Shown here: one piece after another, positions 1-6,909 of the stretch
Layout of the letters: every line of letters starts with the position of its first letter
How positions within the stretch are numbered: position 1 is the stretch's first letter
DNA from: Phycisphaerales bacterium UBA2402
GTDB taxonomy: Bacteria; Planctomycetota; Phycisphaerae; Phycisphaerales; UBA1924
Length of the DNA stretch: 15,071 nucleotides
Assembly: GCA_002343715.1 (NCBI GenBank)
Contig: DDSA01000209.1
Span: forward strand, 1 to 15,071
Reading direction: 5' to 3'
Notes under the pieces: generated by a model
The model's input: only the letters and a program-made list of their open reading frames with translations
Database searches by the model: none
What the model was told of the DNA's origin: nothing
Translations under genes and position numbers: made by a program

Positions 1-507
1 CGTCGCTTCGACTCCGAAGAAACTCGTGCCGCCACCCCAAGCCCCACCGAGTCCCAACCCGCCGCCGGCGCTGAGCTCCCCCCCGCCCGCCAACGACCCC
101 AGATCGGAAATCGCGGCGGCATCACTCGCCACGGCATCACCCGGCGAAGCGTCCCCGATCTCCGGGAGTTGATCATCCCTCTCGGGCGCATCGGGAATCG
201 CCGGGAGCGCACCGAGCGATGTGTCAGCGCCCAGGCTCGCCAGATCCGCCTCAGAAATCACCGCCATCTCCACCGGGCCGGAGAACCCGGGGCCGTGGCC
301 GTCTCCTGCCGCGCGGCCGACGATCAGCACCGCGGCGAGGGCGATGAACAGCAAGTGCGTCACCGCCGAGATGACGAACGCGGGCCACGCCGCACGACGC
401 CGCCACAACCACTTCCACGCCGTGCCACCAAGCACGGAACGATCCTCCCCGCCGGGATGCGCTTCTACTGAATCCGGTAGTTGATGGATGGTGGACTTTG
501 TCATCAT
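1..507 (-). CDS. N-terminal part of a membrane-anchored, probably von Willebrand factor A-type protein (cut by window edge)
   Basis: The frame is open from ATG 507 (a second ATG follows directly at 504) to base 1, giving 169 residues with no stop, so the gene continues past the left edge. Residues 31-42 are basic (WKWLWRRR). Residues 43-65 form one strong membrane span, which gives an N-in, TonB-like single anchor. After it comes an acidic, Ala/Pro/Asp-rich linker (about 80-140). A Gly-rich stretch (140-160) then leads into GGGTSFFGVEAT at the cut. From memory, planctomycete proteins with this architecture continue directly into a VWA domain with a V-D-x-S-x-S-M MIDAS motif; that domain would lie outside the window, so the family call is an inference. 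I see no strong Shine-Dalgarno sequence. The anchor, the linker and the unbroken frame support a real gene; the exact function is unknown. Confidence 0.7.
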   Translation of the reverse strand, partial: MMTKSTIHQLPDSVEAHPGGEDRSVLGGTAWKWLWRRRAAWPAFVISAVTHLLFIALAAVLIVGRAAGDGHGPGFSGPVEMAVISEADLASLGADTSLGALPAIPDAPERDDQLPEIGDASPGDAVASDAAAISDLGSLAGGGELSAGGGLGLGGAWGGGTSFFGVEAT

Positions 508-822
508 CAATCTGGTATAGACCGGGACATTCACAAACGATGAGGGTCAATCAGGATGGACTGGTCTCGCACTCATACAGTGTACGGACAAGCAGGCCCA
601 ATTGGTTCACATGGAGGGTAGATGGAGTGAAATGAGATGAGGTTAGTGAGAAACCAAGCCCATGGGCAATAACCCTATTGAGGCCTTCCGGCCCGCTCGC
701 CCCGGACTCTCCACTTCCGTCTGTTGCCGCCGAGATCCGGCACTTCGATCTGAACTCGGGTCACGTCCATCCTGCTCGGAGTGACCGCCCGCGTGATGAA
801 TCTTGTCGATCATGTCATACGG
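508..822. other. Gene-free intergenic stretch, 315 bp, with lower GC
   Basis: This lies between the end of the pseudouridine synthase gene (stop at 823) and the start of the membrane-anchored protein, both on the minus strand. No convincing coding frame is present; short plus-strand frames have no protein-like composition. The half nearest 507 is visibly less GC-rich than the flanking genes, as expected for a promoter or leader region. It contains a purine-rich tract (about 611-653, plus strand) and a small dyad CAATA-ACCC-TATTG (667-680). I could not pick a convincing -35/-10 pair. An unrecognised small RNA cannot be excluded. Confidence 0.5.
667..680. repeat. Short perfect inverted repeat, 5-bp arms
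   Basis: CAATA, four bases (ACCC), TATTG. It is a perfect dyad in the gene-free stretch, about 140 bases downstream of the pseudouridine synthase stop and 160 bases upstream of the next minus-strand start. It is not followed by a T-run on the minus strand, so it is not a classic intrinsic terminator. It may be chance. Confidence 0.25.
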
Positions 823-1611
823 CTATTCATCATGAGATGCGGGAAGCTTGTTCCCGTCGCCCATTCCATCAGGACGCTCCAATCCAAGGCGCTTCAGCAG
901 GCTGCGCAGGTCGGTGGGCCAGGGTGCACGCACGTCCAACCCGACCCCCGTCACAGGATGATCGAACTTGATGCGGTGTGCATGCAGGGCCAGACGCACG
1001 GCGGCTTTGCGTACCGCGGTTGGTCCGTACATGTCATCGCCCAGAATCGGGCACCCGATGGAATCCAGATGCACCCGGACCTGATGCAGCCTGCCTGTCA
1101 CGGCGCGACATTCCAGGATCGCGCCCGAGTTTGATTGAGCCACGACCCGGTACGCCGTCAAAGCGGGCTTTCCGGCGCTGCTCACTTTCGCCAGTTTCTT
1201 CACTCGGGACTCCCCTTTGACCGTTCCTTCGTACTCGGCGATGGGTCGATTGATCACGCCCGAGGGCTTGTTCGGGGGGTCGCGGACCACAGCCCAGTAG
1301 AACTTCGCCACCCGCCGTGTTTCGAAGGCCGCCCGCATGGACTCGTACGCGGGGATCGAGAGGGCCGCCATCACCAAGCCGCTCGTGGCTTTATCCAGCC
1401 GGTGCAGCAGCCCGAAGTCCCGCTCGCGGCCCAGGTTCTGCATGGCGGTGCCGTAACGGGCGAACAACCCGTTGAGCAGACTCGTTCGATCGTGGCTCTT
1501 CCCCGGAGCGGTGACGATGCCGGGGGGCTTCACAACCACTGCGAGGTGCGCATCTTCGTACCTCACCCGGAACGTGATGCGGTCGTTGGGTTCGATGGAG
1601 AGGTGCGTCAT
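823..1611 (-). CDS. RluA-family RNA pseudouridine synthase
   Basis: The product converts specific uridines in rRNA or tRNA to pseudouridine; the target cannot be read from sequence. The ATG at 1611 gives 262 residues. The family motifs are intact: VVVKPPGIV (25-33), HRLDKATSGL (70-79) carrying the catalytic Asp73, and GRLHQVRVHL near the C-terminus. There is no N-terminal S4 RNA-binding domain, so this is the compact single-domain form. The open frame extends far upstream, but that part is antisense to the propeller gene and is not family-like. ATGs at 1644 and 1653 are alternative starts adding 11 or 14 residues. The gene is divergent from the propeller gene with a dyad between them. The family call is secure; the subfamily (RluA, RluC, RluD or TruC-like) is not. 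Confidence 0.9.
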   Translation of the reverse strand: MTHLSIEPNDRITFRVRYEDAHLAVVVKPPGIVTAPGKSHDRTSLLNGLFARYGTAMQNLGRERDFGLLHRLDKATSGLVMAALSIPAYESMRAAFETRRVAKFYWAVVRDPPNKPSGVINRPIAEYEGTVKGESRVKKLAKVSSAGKPALTAYRVVAQSNSGAILECRAVTGRLHQVRVHLDSIGCPILGDDMYGPTAVRKAAVRLALHAHRIKFDHPVTGVGLDVRAPWPTDLRSLLKRLGLERPDGMGDGNKLPASHDE

Positions 1612-1656
1612 TCGTCGGGTCACGGTATGGCATCGGCGGGGCATCGGCCGCATCTG

Positions 1657-1673
1657 TTCCAACGTACTTGGAA
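1657..1673. promoter_or_regulatory. Perfect dyad TTCCAA-N5-TTGGAA in a divergent intergenic region (candidate operator)
   Basis: The arms TTCCAA (1657-1662) and TTGGAA (1668-1673) are perfect reverse complements around a 5-base spacer. The site lies in the 96-base gap between two divergent genes, 34 bases upstream of the propeller start and 45 bases upstream of the chosen pseudouridine synthase start. A 17-base dyad in this position is a typical transcription-factor site, but no regulator is recognised. If the synthase starts at 1653 or 1644, the dyad would sit in its immediate 5' leader. Confidence 0.4.
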
Positions 1674-1707
1674 AGGCTGAATCACCCGAGTCGTCGGTGC
1701 TTACCCT

Positions 1708-3081
1708 GTGGATATGCTGCCATTGGTCCTGCTTGCGCTCGCACAACCCGCCCCCACAGCCGATTGGGCTGAAACCGAGGCTCCTTTTCTCTCCGGTCAC
1801 GTTCAACTGACGTTCCGTGACCGCTACACCCGCGCGGGCGAAGCCTACTTCTCGCCCAACGGCGGGTGGATCATCTTCCAGGCGATTGAGTCGCCGCGAG
1901 AGGGAGCCGAACCTGATCCCTTCTACGCCATGTTCGTGGCCAGACTTCTCCGGGACGATGCCGGTCGGATCACGGGGATCGATGAACCGATCCGCGTCAG
2001 CCCGCCGGGGTCGGCCAACACCTGCGGGTGGTTCGATCCCGCCCGCCCGGGAATGGTGCTTTTCGGCAGCACGCTCGGCCGCCCCGCCGATGACCAGAAG
2101 TCGGGGTTTCAGGTAGGCACACGCAGATACGTCTGGATGTTCCCCGCGGAAATGGAGATCGTGCAGCGTGCCGTGGTCCCGATGCTCGGCCTTCCCGTAG
2201 AGGGAGGTACCGCGACCAGCACGGGCCAGGCGATGGGCTTGCTGCGGGAGCAGATCGCACAACTACGGGCCAGGGTCGATCAGTCCTCTTCGCTCCCGGG
2301 CGGGTTCAACCCGCGCGCTGTGGAACTCAAGTCGCGGCTGGAAATGCTCAACCTCGACCTGGCGCACCTGGAGGAACTCGCTCCACACGAGTCCGCGGCG
2401 ACACCTGTCTTCACCCGCCCCAACTACGACGCGGAATGTTCGTATTCCGAGGACGGAAGATTCATCCTGTACGCTCACGTGGAGGACGGCAAGGAAGGCG
2501 AACGCCCGGATGCGAATATCTACATTTACGATACCGTCTCGGCGAAGCATTATCCGATTGTCGTCGCGCCGGGGTACGACGGCGGCCCATTCTTTTCACC
2601 CGATGGCAAGCGCATCACCTACCGCTCCGACCGCAAAGGCAACGACCTGCTGCAGATATTCGTCGCGGACCTGAAGTTCGAGAATGGTGTGCCGGTGGGT
2701 ATCTCCCGCGAGTATCAGGTGACGGACAACACGCACGTGAACTGGGCACCTTACTTTCATCCATCGGGCAGGTACCTGGTGTACGGATCGAGTGAAGCCG
2801 GGCACGATAACTACGAGGTCTTCGCGGTGGAACTTGATCAGGAACGGATGGACAAGGCCCCCGCAACCGCCGCAACGGGATCCATCGTTGTTCCCGGCCT
2901 GCGTACCGTCCGTATCACGCACGCACCGGGCGCGGACGTACTACCCGTCTTTTCCGCCGATGGTTCGGTGATGATGTGGACCAGCCAGCGAGGCCCCAAG
3001 GCACCGGGCGAGGCCCGCTCTTCCAGTCAGTTGTGGATTGCCAACGTCGCCGGTGACCCCTTCGCGGCCTCCCCGGAATAA
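1708..3081 (+). CDS. Exported TolB-like (PD40) beta-propeller protein
   Basis: The product has 457 residues from GTG 1708; ATG 1714 is an equally good start. The first residues (MLPLVLLALAQPAPT) form a short signal peptide ending near AQPA, so a periplasmic location is expected. Six blade-like repeats of the type F-S-P-D-G-x-x-I-x-Y are visible at about residues 46-59, 107-120, 243-256, 293-306, 348-361 and 412-426; the clearest reads PFFSPDGKRITYRSDR. Between blades two and three lies a helical, charged insertion (about 172-226, with LLREQIAQLRARV and LEMLNLDLAHLEEL) that looks like a coiled-coil hairpin. There is no peptidase or Pal-binding domain, so the role is unknown; propellers of this type usually bind proteins or glycans. 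HMG-CoA lyase follows after 20 bases, possibly co-transcribed, but no functional link is evident. Confidence 0.85.
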   Translation: MDMLPLVLLALAQPAPTADWAETEAPFLSGHVQLTFRDRYTRAGEAYFSPNGGWIIFQAIESPREGAEPDPFYAMFVARLLRDDAGRITGIDEPIRVSPPGSANTCGWFDPARPGMVLFGSTLGRPADDQKSGFQVGTRRYVWMFPAEMEIVQRAVVPMLGLPVEGGTATSTGQAMGLLREQIAQLRARVDQSSSLPGGFNPRAVELKSRLEMLNLDLAHLEELAPHESAATPVFTRPNYDAECSYSEDGRFILYAHVEDGKEGERPDANIYIYDTVSAKHYPIVVAPGYDGGPFFSPDGKRITYRSDRKGNDLLQIFVADLKFENGVPVGISREYQVTDNTHVNWAPYFHPSGRYLVYGSSEAGHDNYEVFAVELDQERMDKAPATAATGSIVVPGLRTVRITHAPGADVLPVFSADGSVMMWTSQRGPKAPGEARSSSQLWIANVAGDPFAASPE

Positions 3082-3101
3082 CGAGGCAACGGATCACCCC
3101 C

Positions 3102-4007
3102 ATGCCCGACCGTGTCCGCATCACCGACGTCTCGCCGCGAGACGGTCTGCAGAACGAGCCCGCGGTCATCCCCGCGACCCAGAAGGCCGCCCTCTGCCGA
3201 CTTCTCTTCGCTTCGGGAGTGGATGAGGTCGAAGTCAGCAGTTTCGTCAGCGCCAAGTGGGTACCTCAACTGGGCGATGCGGCGGAAGTCTTTGCGCTGC
3301 TGAGCGAAGCAACAGACGCTCCGTTGCTGTCGGCGCTTGTGCCCAACGAGAAGGGGCTGGAGGCGGCCCTCGACGTGAACCGGCAAGCGGGCCGCGCGAT
3401 TCTCGGGAAAGTGTCGGTCTTTACCGCGGCGTCGGAATCCTTCACCCGCAGAAATACGAACGCGACCATCGCCGAGACACTCGCACGCTTTGTGCCCGTG
3501 GTTCGGCGCGCACGCGAGGCGGGGCTCCTGGTACGGGGGTACATCTCGTGTGCGATCGCCTGCCCCTTCGAAGGACCGATCTCTCCCGAAGCGGTCGTGC
3601 GGGTCTGCCGGGGGTTGGCGGACCTGGGTGTGGATGAACTCGACCTCGGCGACACCATCGGCGCCGGGACAGCGGATTCGGTCGCCGCGTTGCTCGGGGC
3701 GGTCGGCGAACGCTGGCACTTGAATGGCGTCGGCCCCGCGATCACGCTTCACTTGCACGACACGTTCGGTCGCGCTTCATCCTGCATCTCGCGGGCACTT
3801 GCGCTTGGGGTGCGTTCCTTCGACGGATCGGCGTCGGGGCTGGGCGGCTGCCCGTACGCGAGCACGCCGGACAAACACGCGCCCGGGAACATTTCCACTG
3901 AAACACTGGTAAGGACCATCCGAAGCGCGGGATACGAATGCCGCGTGGACGATGCCGGGTTGGCCAAGGCCGCGGCCTTCGCCGCCAACCTGGTCGGTCG
4001 CGGATGA
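3102..4007 (+). CDS. mvaB: Hydroxymethylglutaryl-CoA lyase
   Basis: This enzyme cleaves HMG-CoA to acetoacetate and acetyl-CoA, the last step of leucine degradation (EC 4.1.3.4). Its 301 residues match the usual bacterial length and form one DRE-TIM barrel. The N-terminus carries SPRDGLQNE (11-19, with the Arg13-Asp14 pair). HLHDTFG (217-223) supplies the metal-binding histidines. The family signature GLGGCPYA (246-253) carries the catalytic Cys250, followed by Gly262-Asn263. These residues separate it from the related homocitrate and isopropylmalate synthases. The ATG at 3102 is favoured because RVRITDVSPRDG is the normal N-terminus. The gene starts 20 bases after the propeller gene and converges, two bases apart, with the DUF456 gene. 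No methylcrotonyl-CoA carboxylase or other leucine-pathway gene is in the window. Confidence 0.95.
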   Translation: MPDRVRITDVSPRDGLQNEPAVIPATQKAALCRLLFASGVDEVEVSSFVSAKWVPQLGDAAEVFALLSEATDAPLLSALVPNEKGLEAALDVNRQAGRAILGKVSVFTAASESFTRRNTNATIAETLARFVPVVRRAREAGLLVRGYISCAIACPFEGPISPEAVVRVCRGLADLGVDELDLGDTIGAGTADSVAALLGAVGERWHLNGVGPAITLHLHDTFGRASSCISRALALGVRSFDGSASGLGGCPYASTPDKHAPGNISTETLVRTIRSAGYECRVDDAGLAKAAAFAANLVGRG

Positions 4008-4009
4008 TG

Positions 4010-4531
4010 TCAGGCGATCCACACCGCACCGATGAGGAGCGATGCGATCAACGCCGACAGAAATGTTTTCGCAATCGTCGCGGCGAACCGCCCGGCGGCG
4101 GCGCCAGCGCCGGCCTGGGCGGACTCGGTCCAGGTGCGTTTGCTGATGCCTCTTTCAACAAGAATCGCACCGAAACCGGCCCCAACCGCTGCGCCGACGA
4201 TGCTTCCAAGCGGGAAAATAAATGGCGAGCCGAAGACGGCCCCGAGCAGCGCACCCACCACAGCGCCGAGGGCGCCTTTCCTGCTCGCGCCGCCCTTCGC
4301 CGCGCCCGCCGCCGATGCGGCAAACTCAACCAACTCACCAAGCACGGCCAATCCGCCGGCGATGCCGAGCGTCCACCACGAGAACATCTGCGGCTGCCAC
4401 GCCTTGACGGCCACGGCGGCGAGAAGCATGAGCCAGTTTCCCGGCAGCGTGACGGCCGTCAGGGCCACGCCGATCAGCGAGAGAAGACTCACGCTCGACG
4501 CGGCGGTGATCTCCTGCCAGGTCCAGTTCAT
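4010..4531 (-). CDS. DUF456-family integral membrane protein
   Basis: The product has 173 residues and is almost entirely hydrophobic, with about four to five spans. The first, about residues 10-36, ends in LPGNWLML. The second is near 52-75. A Gly/Ala-rich central region follows (GALGAVVGALLGAVFG, then SIVGAAVGAGFGAILVE), and there is a final span near 155-172. The order of a first span with L-P-G-x-W, then Gly-rich helices with G-A-x-x-G-x-x-x-G spacing, fits the DUF456 family, which has no established function. It is the last gene of the seven-gene minus-strand run, 21 bases after the preceding stop, and it converges with HMG-CoA lyase. The Gly-zipper-like helices suggest tight helix packing or oligomerisation; that is inference. 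Confidence 0.75.
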   Translation of the reverse strand: MNWTWQEITAASSVSLLSLIGVALTAVTLPGNWLMLLAAVAVKAWQPQMFSWWTLGIAGGLAVLGELVEFAASAAGAAKGGASRKGALGAVVGALLGAVFGSPFIFPLGSIVGAAVGAGFGAILVERGISKRTWTESAQAGAGAAAGRFAATIAKTFLSALIASLLIGAVWIA

Positions 4532-4552
4532 TCGTGTGCCTGATTAGGAAAA

Positions 4553-5458
4553 CTACGCCGCGGGTTGCGGAGCGTCGGTCGAGTCCGGGTTGGCGGTCTT
4601 CTCCATATCCAGAATCCACTGTTCGAGCGGAACATGCCTGAGAAGATCGACTTCGATACTCCGGCCGGCATGAGTCGGGTGTCCATCCCGTACTCGAAGC
4701 ACGACGTAGAACTTGTGCCATTTGCGTTTATCAAACTCGGCGATATCACCAGGTGTGATCGAACCTCCGTCAGGGAGCCGAAGCGTTTGGTTCGAAGGCT
4801 CCCATCGATAGACCTTGATGCTCGCCCGGACGACCGTAAGCAGAATCCAAACGGCAATGGCCCAGCAGATGGCGAGGATGGCCCATTGGCTCGGGATGTC
4901 AAAGCCGGAGAGGGGCTTGGGCGCATTGATCGCCCCTCCCTCGGCGGTGGTCCATTTTTTCGTCACGGCCGTATAGCGGTCCGCGGCGGTGGGAACATCT
5001 ACGCCTCGAAAATCGGCGCGGGGAAGGGCGGTCGCGTCGGGGGTGAGACGATCGATCAGTTCGAGGCTCTCGAGCCAGCGAAGGCGGGCCGTCTCGATTG
5101 GATCAAGTGAACCGGTCTGCTTCTGCCGCTCGCGGATCTGGGCAAGCCGCTCAACCGGGTCCGGGATGCCGGCATCATTCGACAGCGGCGGTCTGGTCTT
5201 GGCGATCAGGTCCAGGTACTGATACTCGTAATACTCGGAGGCATTCGCTCCACGCGCCGGGTAGGCGACTTTGGCATCGTACAACGCCCAGAACCCGAAA
5301 CCGACCAGCACCAGGATGATGATGACCATCTTGACGAGCCACTTGCGGTTGAGGCTCGTCACGGTCGCGTCGGAGCGAATAACCTCCGGCGGCGATTCCG
5401 TGGCGTCGGTTGTTTCCTGTTCAATCGGGGTCTGGTCCGGCGAGTTCGTGTCGGTCAT
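4553..5458 (-). CDS. Two-span membrane protein of unknown function
   Basis: I do not recognise this 301-residue protein. A disordered acidic N-terminus (1-35) is followed by a basic flank (NRKW) and a first span at about 40-60. A charged external segment (61-188) is probably helical around 100-140 (PVERLAQIRERQ, then ETARLRWLESLELIDRL). A second span lies at 190-211. The cytoplasmic C-terminal domain (213-285) is beta-rich (VYRWEPSNQTLRLPDGGSI, then KFYVVLRVRD) and could be a small PH-like fold. The tail is disordered and Pro/Ala-rich. By the positive-inside rule both termini are cytoplasmic. The gene sits 42 bases after the 86-residue gene and 21 bases before DUF456, so it is probably co-transcribed with the pigment genes, but it may be only a positional neighbour. 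Confidence 0.8.
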   Translation of the reverse strand: MTDTNSPDQTPIEQETTDATESPPEVIRSDATVTSLNRKWLVKMVIIILVLVGFGFWALYDAKVAYPARGANASEYYEYQYLDLIAKTRPPLSNDAGIPDPVERLAQIRERQKQTGSLDPIETARLRWLESLELIDRLTPDATALPRADFRGVDVPTAADRYTAVTKKWTTAEGGAINAPKPLSGFDIPSQWAILAICWAIAVWILLTVVRASIKVYRWEPSNQTLRLPDGGSITPGDIAEFDKRKWHKFYVVLRVRDGHPTHAGRSIEVDLLRHVPLEQWILDMEKTANPDSTDAPQPAA

Positions 5459-5500
5459 GCGTCAATCCGTGCGGTGTGTCATCGGCGAACACACGTGCGT

Positions 5501-5761
5501 TCAGTGGTCCCGATCCTCTCGGTCGAGTTCATCCATGCGCTTGAACGCGGCGGCCCACCATTGCTCGGCTCGCTTCACGCCGTTCTCGCGGCTCATCATC
5601 GGCGCAAACCCGCCCGTGATCATCGGACGCACCGGGATTCTGGGGTAAGGAGTCCCCCGTTCAAGCGCCCGTGCGAGCCACCGCTCGTGAACGCGTCGGG
5701 CCAACTCCCCCGCTTCGAGGATGTCGCGTGAAGTCCAGAACCGGGTGATCCGCCAGCGCAT
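5501..5761 (-). CDS. Small basic/acidic protein of 86 residues, unknown function
   Basis: The ATG at 5761 is 11 bases after the glycosyltransferase stop, with TAGGA (the stop codon itself plus GA) acting as a likely Shine-Dalgarno sequence nine bases upstream of the start. The frame is also open upstream, but that part is antisense-like and out of frame with the glycosyltransferase, so only the last 86 residues are taken as the gene. The product is soluble and highly charged. Residues 10-36 form an amphipathic helix (TSRDILEAGELARRVHERW). A Pro-rich turn follows (GTPYPRIPVRP), then a helix with paired Trp (RAEQWWAAAFKRMDELDRE). No known domain is recognised. Its tight placement behind the glycosyltransferase suggests translational coupling and perhaps a role with that enzyme. 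Spurious prediction remains possible. Confidence 0.6.
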   Translation of the reverse strand: MRWRITRFWTSRDILEAGELARRVHERWLARALERGTPYPRIPVRPMITGGFAPMMSRENGVKRAEQWWAAAFKRMDELDREDRDH

Positions 5762-5772
5762 GCGGGCCGATC

Positions 5773-6909
5773 CTATGCCGCTGTCGCGGCCCGCCCCCGC
5801 CATTCGCGTCGCCCGCGAAGTGCGATCCACCAACTCCACCACTGCACAGCTACCATGAGCGATACTCCAACCGGGTGGGCGACCGCGATCCACATCGGAA
5901 GCCGGAAACGGGCGCTGATCACCGCGCGTTGTGCCACTCCCGTCAATACCGCGATGCTCGCCGCGACACGCTCGATCAGGTCGGCCTCTCGCACGCCCGT
6001 GAGCCAGAGAAAGAGTGCCAACCAGGGGACGATGTGCCCTATCAGGTGCAACCCTGTGGCGAAGACCAACAGGGAAACAGACCCAAGACCTTCGTAGGCG
6101 TTCTTGGCAAAGCCGCGCCACGCCGTAGCGAGGTCGCGGTACATGCGGCACTCGGCGATCGCCGTGCCATCGATGAGGTCGGAGTGCATGCCCGCGCGTC
6201 GCACGGCCCTGGGCAGTCGGATCCCGTCGTGCATCGATTCTCGAAACCCGGCGTGCCCCCCTGAAGCGTCGTAGGCGGACCGTGACACGAACAGGAACTG
6301 CCCGCACCCGGCGCTGGACGCCGGATCGTTCGTACGGCGCATCCTCGGGAACGGCAGGTAACTGAGCAGAACAAAGAAGATCATGGGGACGAGCAGCGCC
6401 TCGCCCGGTGTCTTGACGATCTGTCGCGGGAACGCGCTGATCAGGCCCGCCCCCAGGCGCCCGGCGGCCTCGAGCGAAGCGCCGATGGCGTTCTGATGGA
6501 AACGGACATCGGCATCGGTGAACAACAGCCATTCGCCCCGTGCCTCGCCGGCCATTCGATGGCAGGCGTGCTGCTTGCCGTTCCACCCGTCCGGGAGCGG
6601 TTGGGTGGCGACACGGCGAACTCGCGGATCACGCCCGGCCATTTCGGCAAGGATGCGGGGCGTGTCGTCGGTGCTCTGATCGTCGTACACCAGCACCTCG
6701 AGATCGGTATACCCCGCGGAGAGGACCGAGTCGATGCACCCTCCGATGTTTTCCTGCTCGTTGCGGGCCGGGATACACACGGAAACCAAGGGGCCGCGGC
6801 GCGGGCCGGGCCGAACACGCCCCAGGACCGCGAGGTTGATGAATGTCATGGCCAGCGCGAGCACGGCGATCAACGCGCCCGACATGAGCACATACGCGAC
6901 ACCGCTCAT
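5773..6909 (-). CDS. Family 2 glycosyltransferase, CrtQ-like, membrane-bound
   Basis: The product has 378 residues from ATG 6909, which overlaps the acyltransferase stop as ATGA and so is translationally coupled. An N-terminal span (about 6-29) precedes a GT-A domain. The domain shows SVCIPARNE (43-51), YDDQSTDDT (75-83), LPDGWNGKQHAC (105-116) and the metal-binding DAD (132-134). A central segment, MHDGIRLPRAVRRAG, corresponds to the usual E-D-x-x-L motif, and AWRGFAKNAYEG follows. Three to four C-terminal spans (about 290-370) anchor it. The G-W-x-G-K motif plus C-terminal spans is shared by the staphylococcal CrtQ and hopanoid HpnB groups. The carotenoid neighbours favour a CrtQ-like role, adding a sugar to a carotenoid carboxylate. 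The acceptor is inferred from context only. Confidence 0.85.
   Translation of the reverse strand: MSGVAYVLMSGALIAVLALAMTFINLAVLGRVRPGPRRGPLVSVCIPARNEQENIGGCIDSVLSAGYTDLEVLVYDDQSTDDTPRILAEMAGRDPRVRRVATQPLPDGWNGKQHACHRMAGEARGEWLLFTDADVRFHQNAIGASLEAAGRLGAGLISAFPRQIVKTPGEALLVPMIFFVLLSYLPFPRMRRTNDPASSAGCGQFLFVSRSAYDASGGHAGFRESMHDGIRLPRAVRRAGMHSDLIDGTAIAECRMYRDLATAWRGFAKNAYEGLGSVSLLVFATGLHLIGHIVPWLALFLWLTGVREADLIERVAASIAVLTGVAQRAVISARFRLPMWIAVAHPVGVSLMVAVQWWSWWIALRGRREWRGRAATAA

Noticed and set aside
251..550. A 99-residue minus-strand frame at the left end
   Set aside because: It overlaps the 169-residue frame whose membrane span and linker look real; this one is an Arg-rich shadow.
508..822. Possible small RNA or tRNA in the gene-free stretch
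   Set aside because: No cloverleaf, terminator or recognisable RNA family motif was found; only a weak 5-bp dyad and a purine tract are visible.
1612..2262. N-terminal extension of the pseudouridine synthase frame by more than 200 residues
   Set aside because: The extension is antisense to the propeller gene, shows no domain, and the family normally begins near the chosen ATG.
3027..3758. A 243-residue minus-strand frame opposite HMG-CoA lyase
   Set aside because: It is fully antisense to a gene with all catalytic motifs and has no recognisable domain.
5762..6586. Upstream part of the minus-strand frame that ends at 5501
   Set aside because: It overlaps the glycosyltransferase in another frame and is Arg-rich; only the last 86 residues, after the glycosyltransferase stop, look like a protein.
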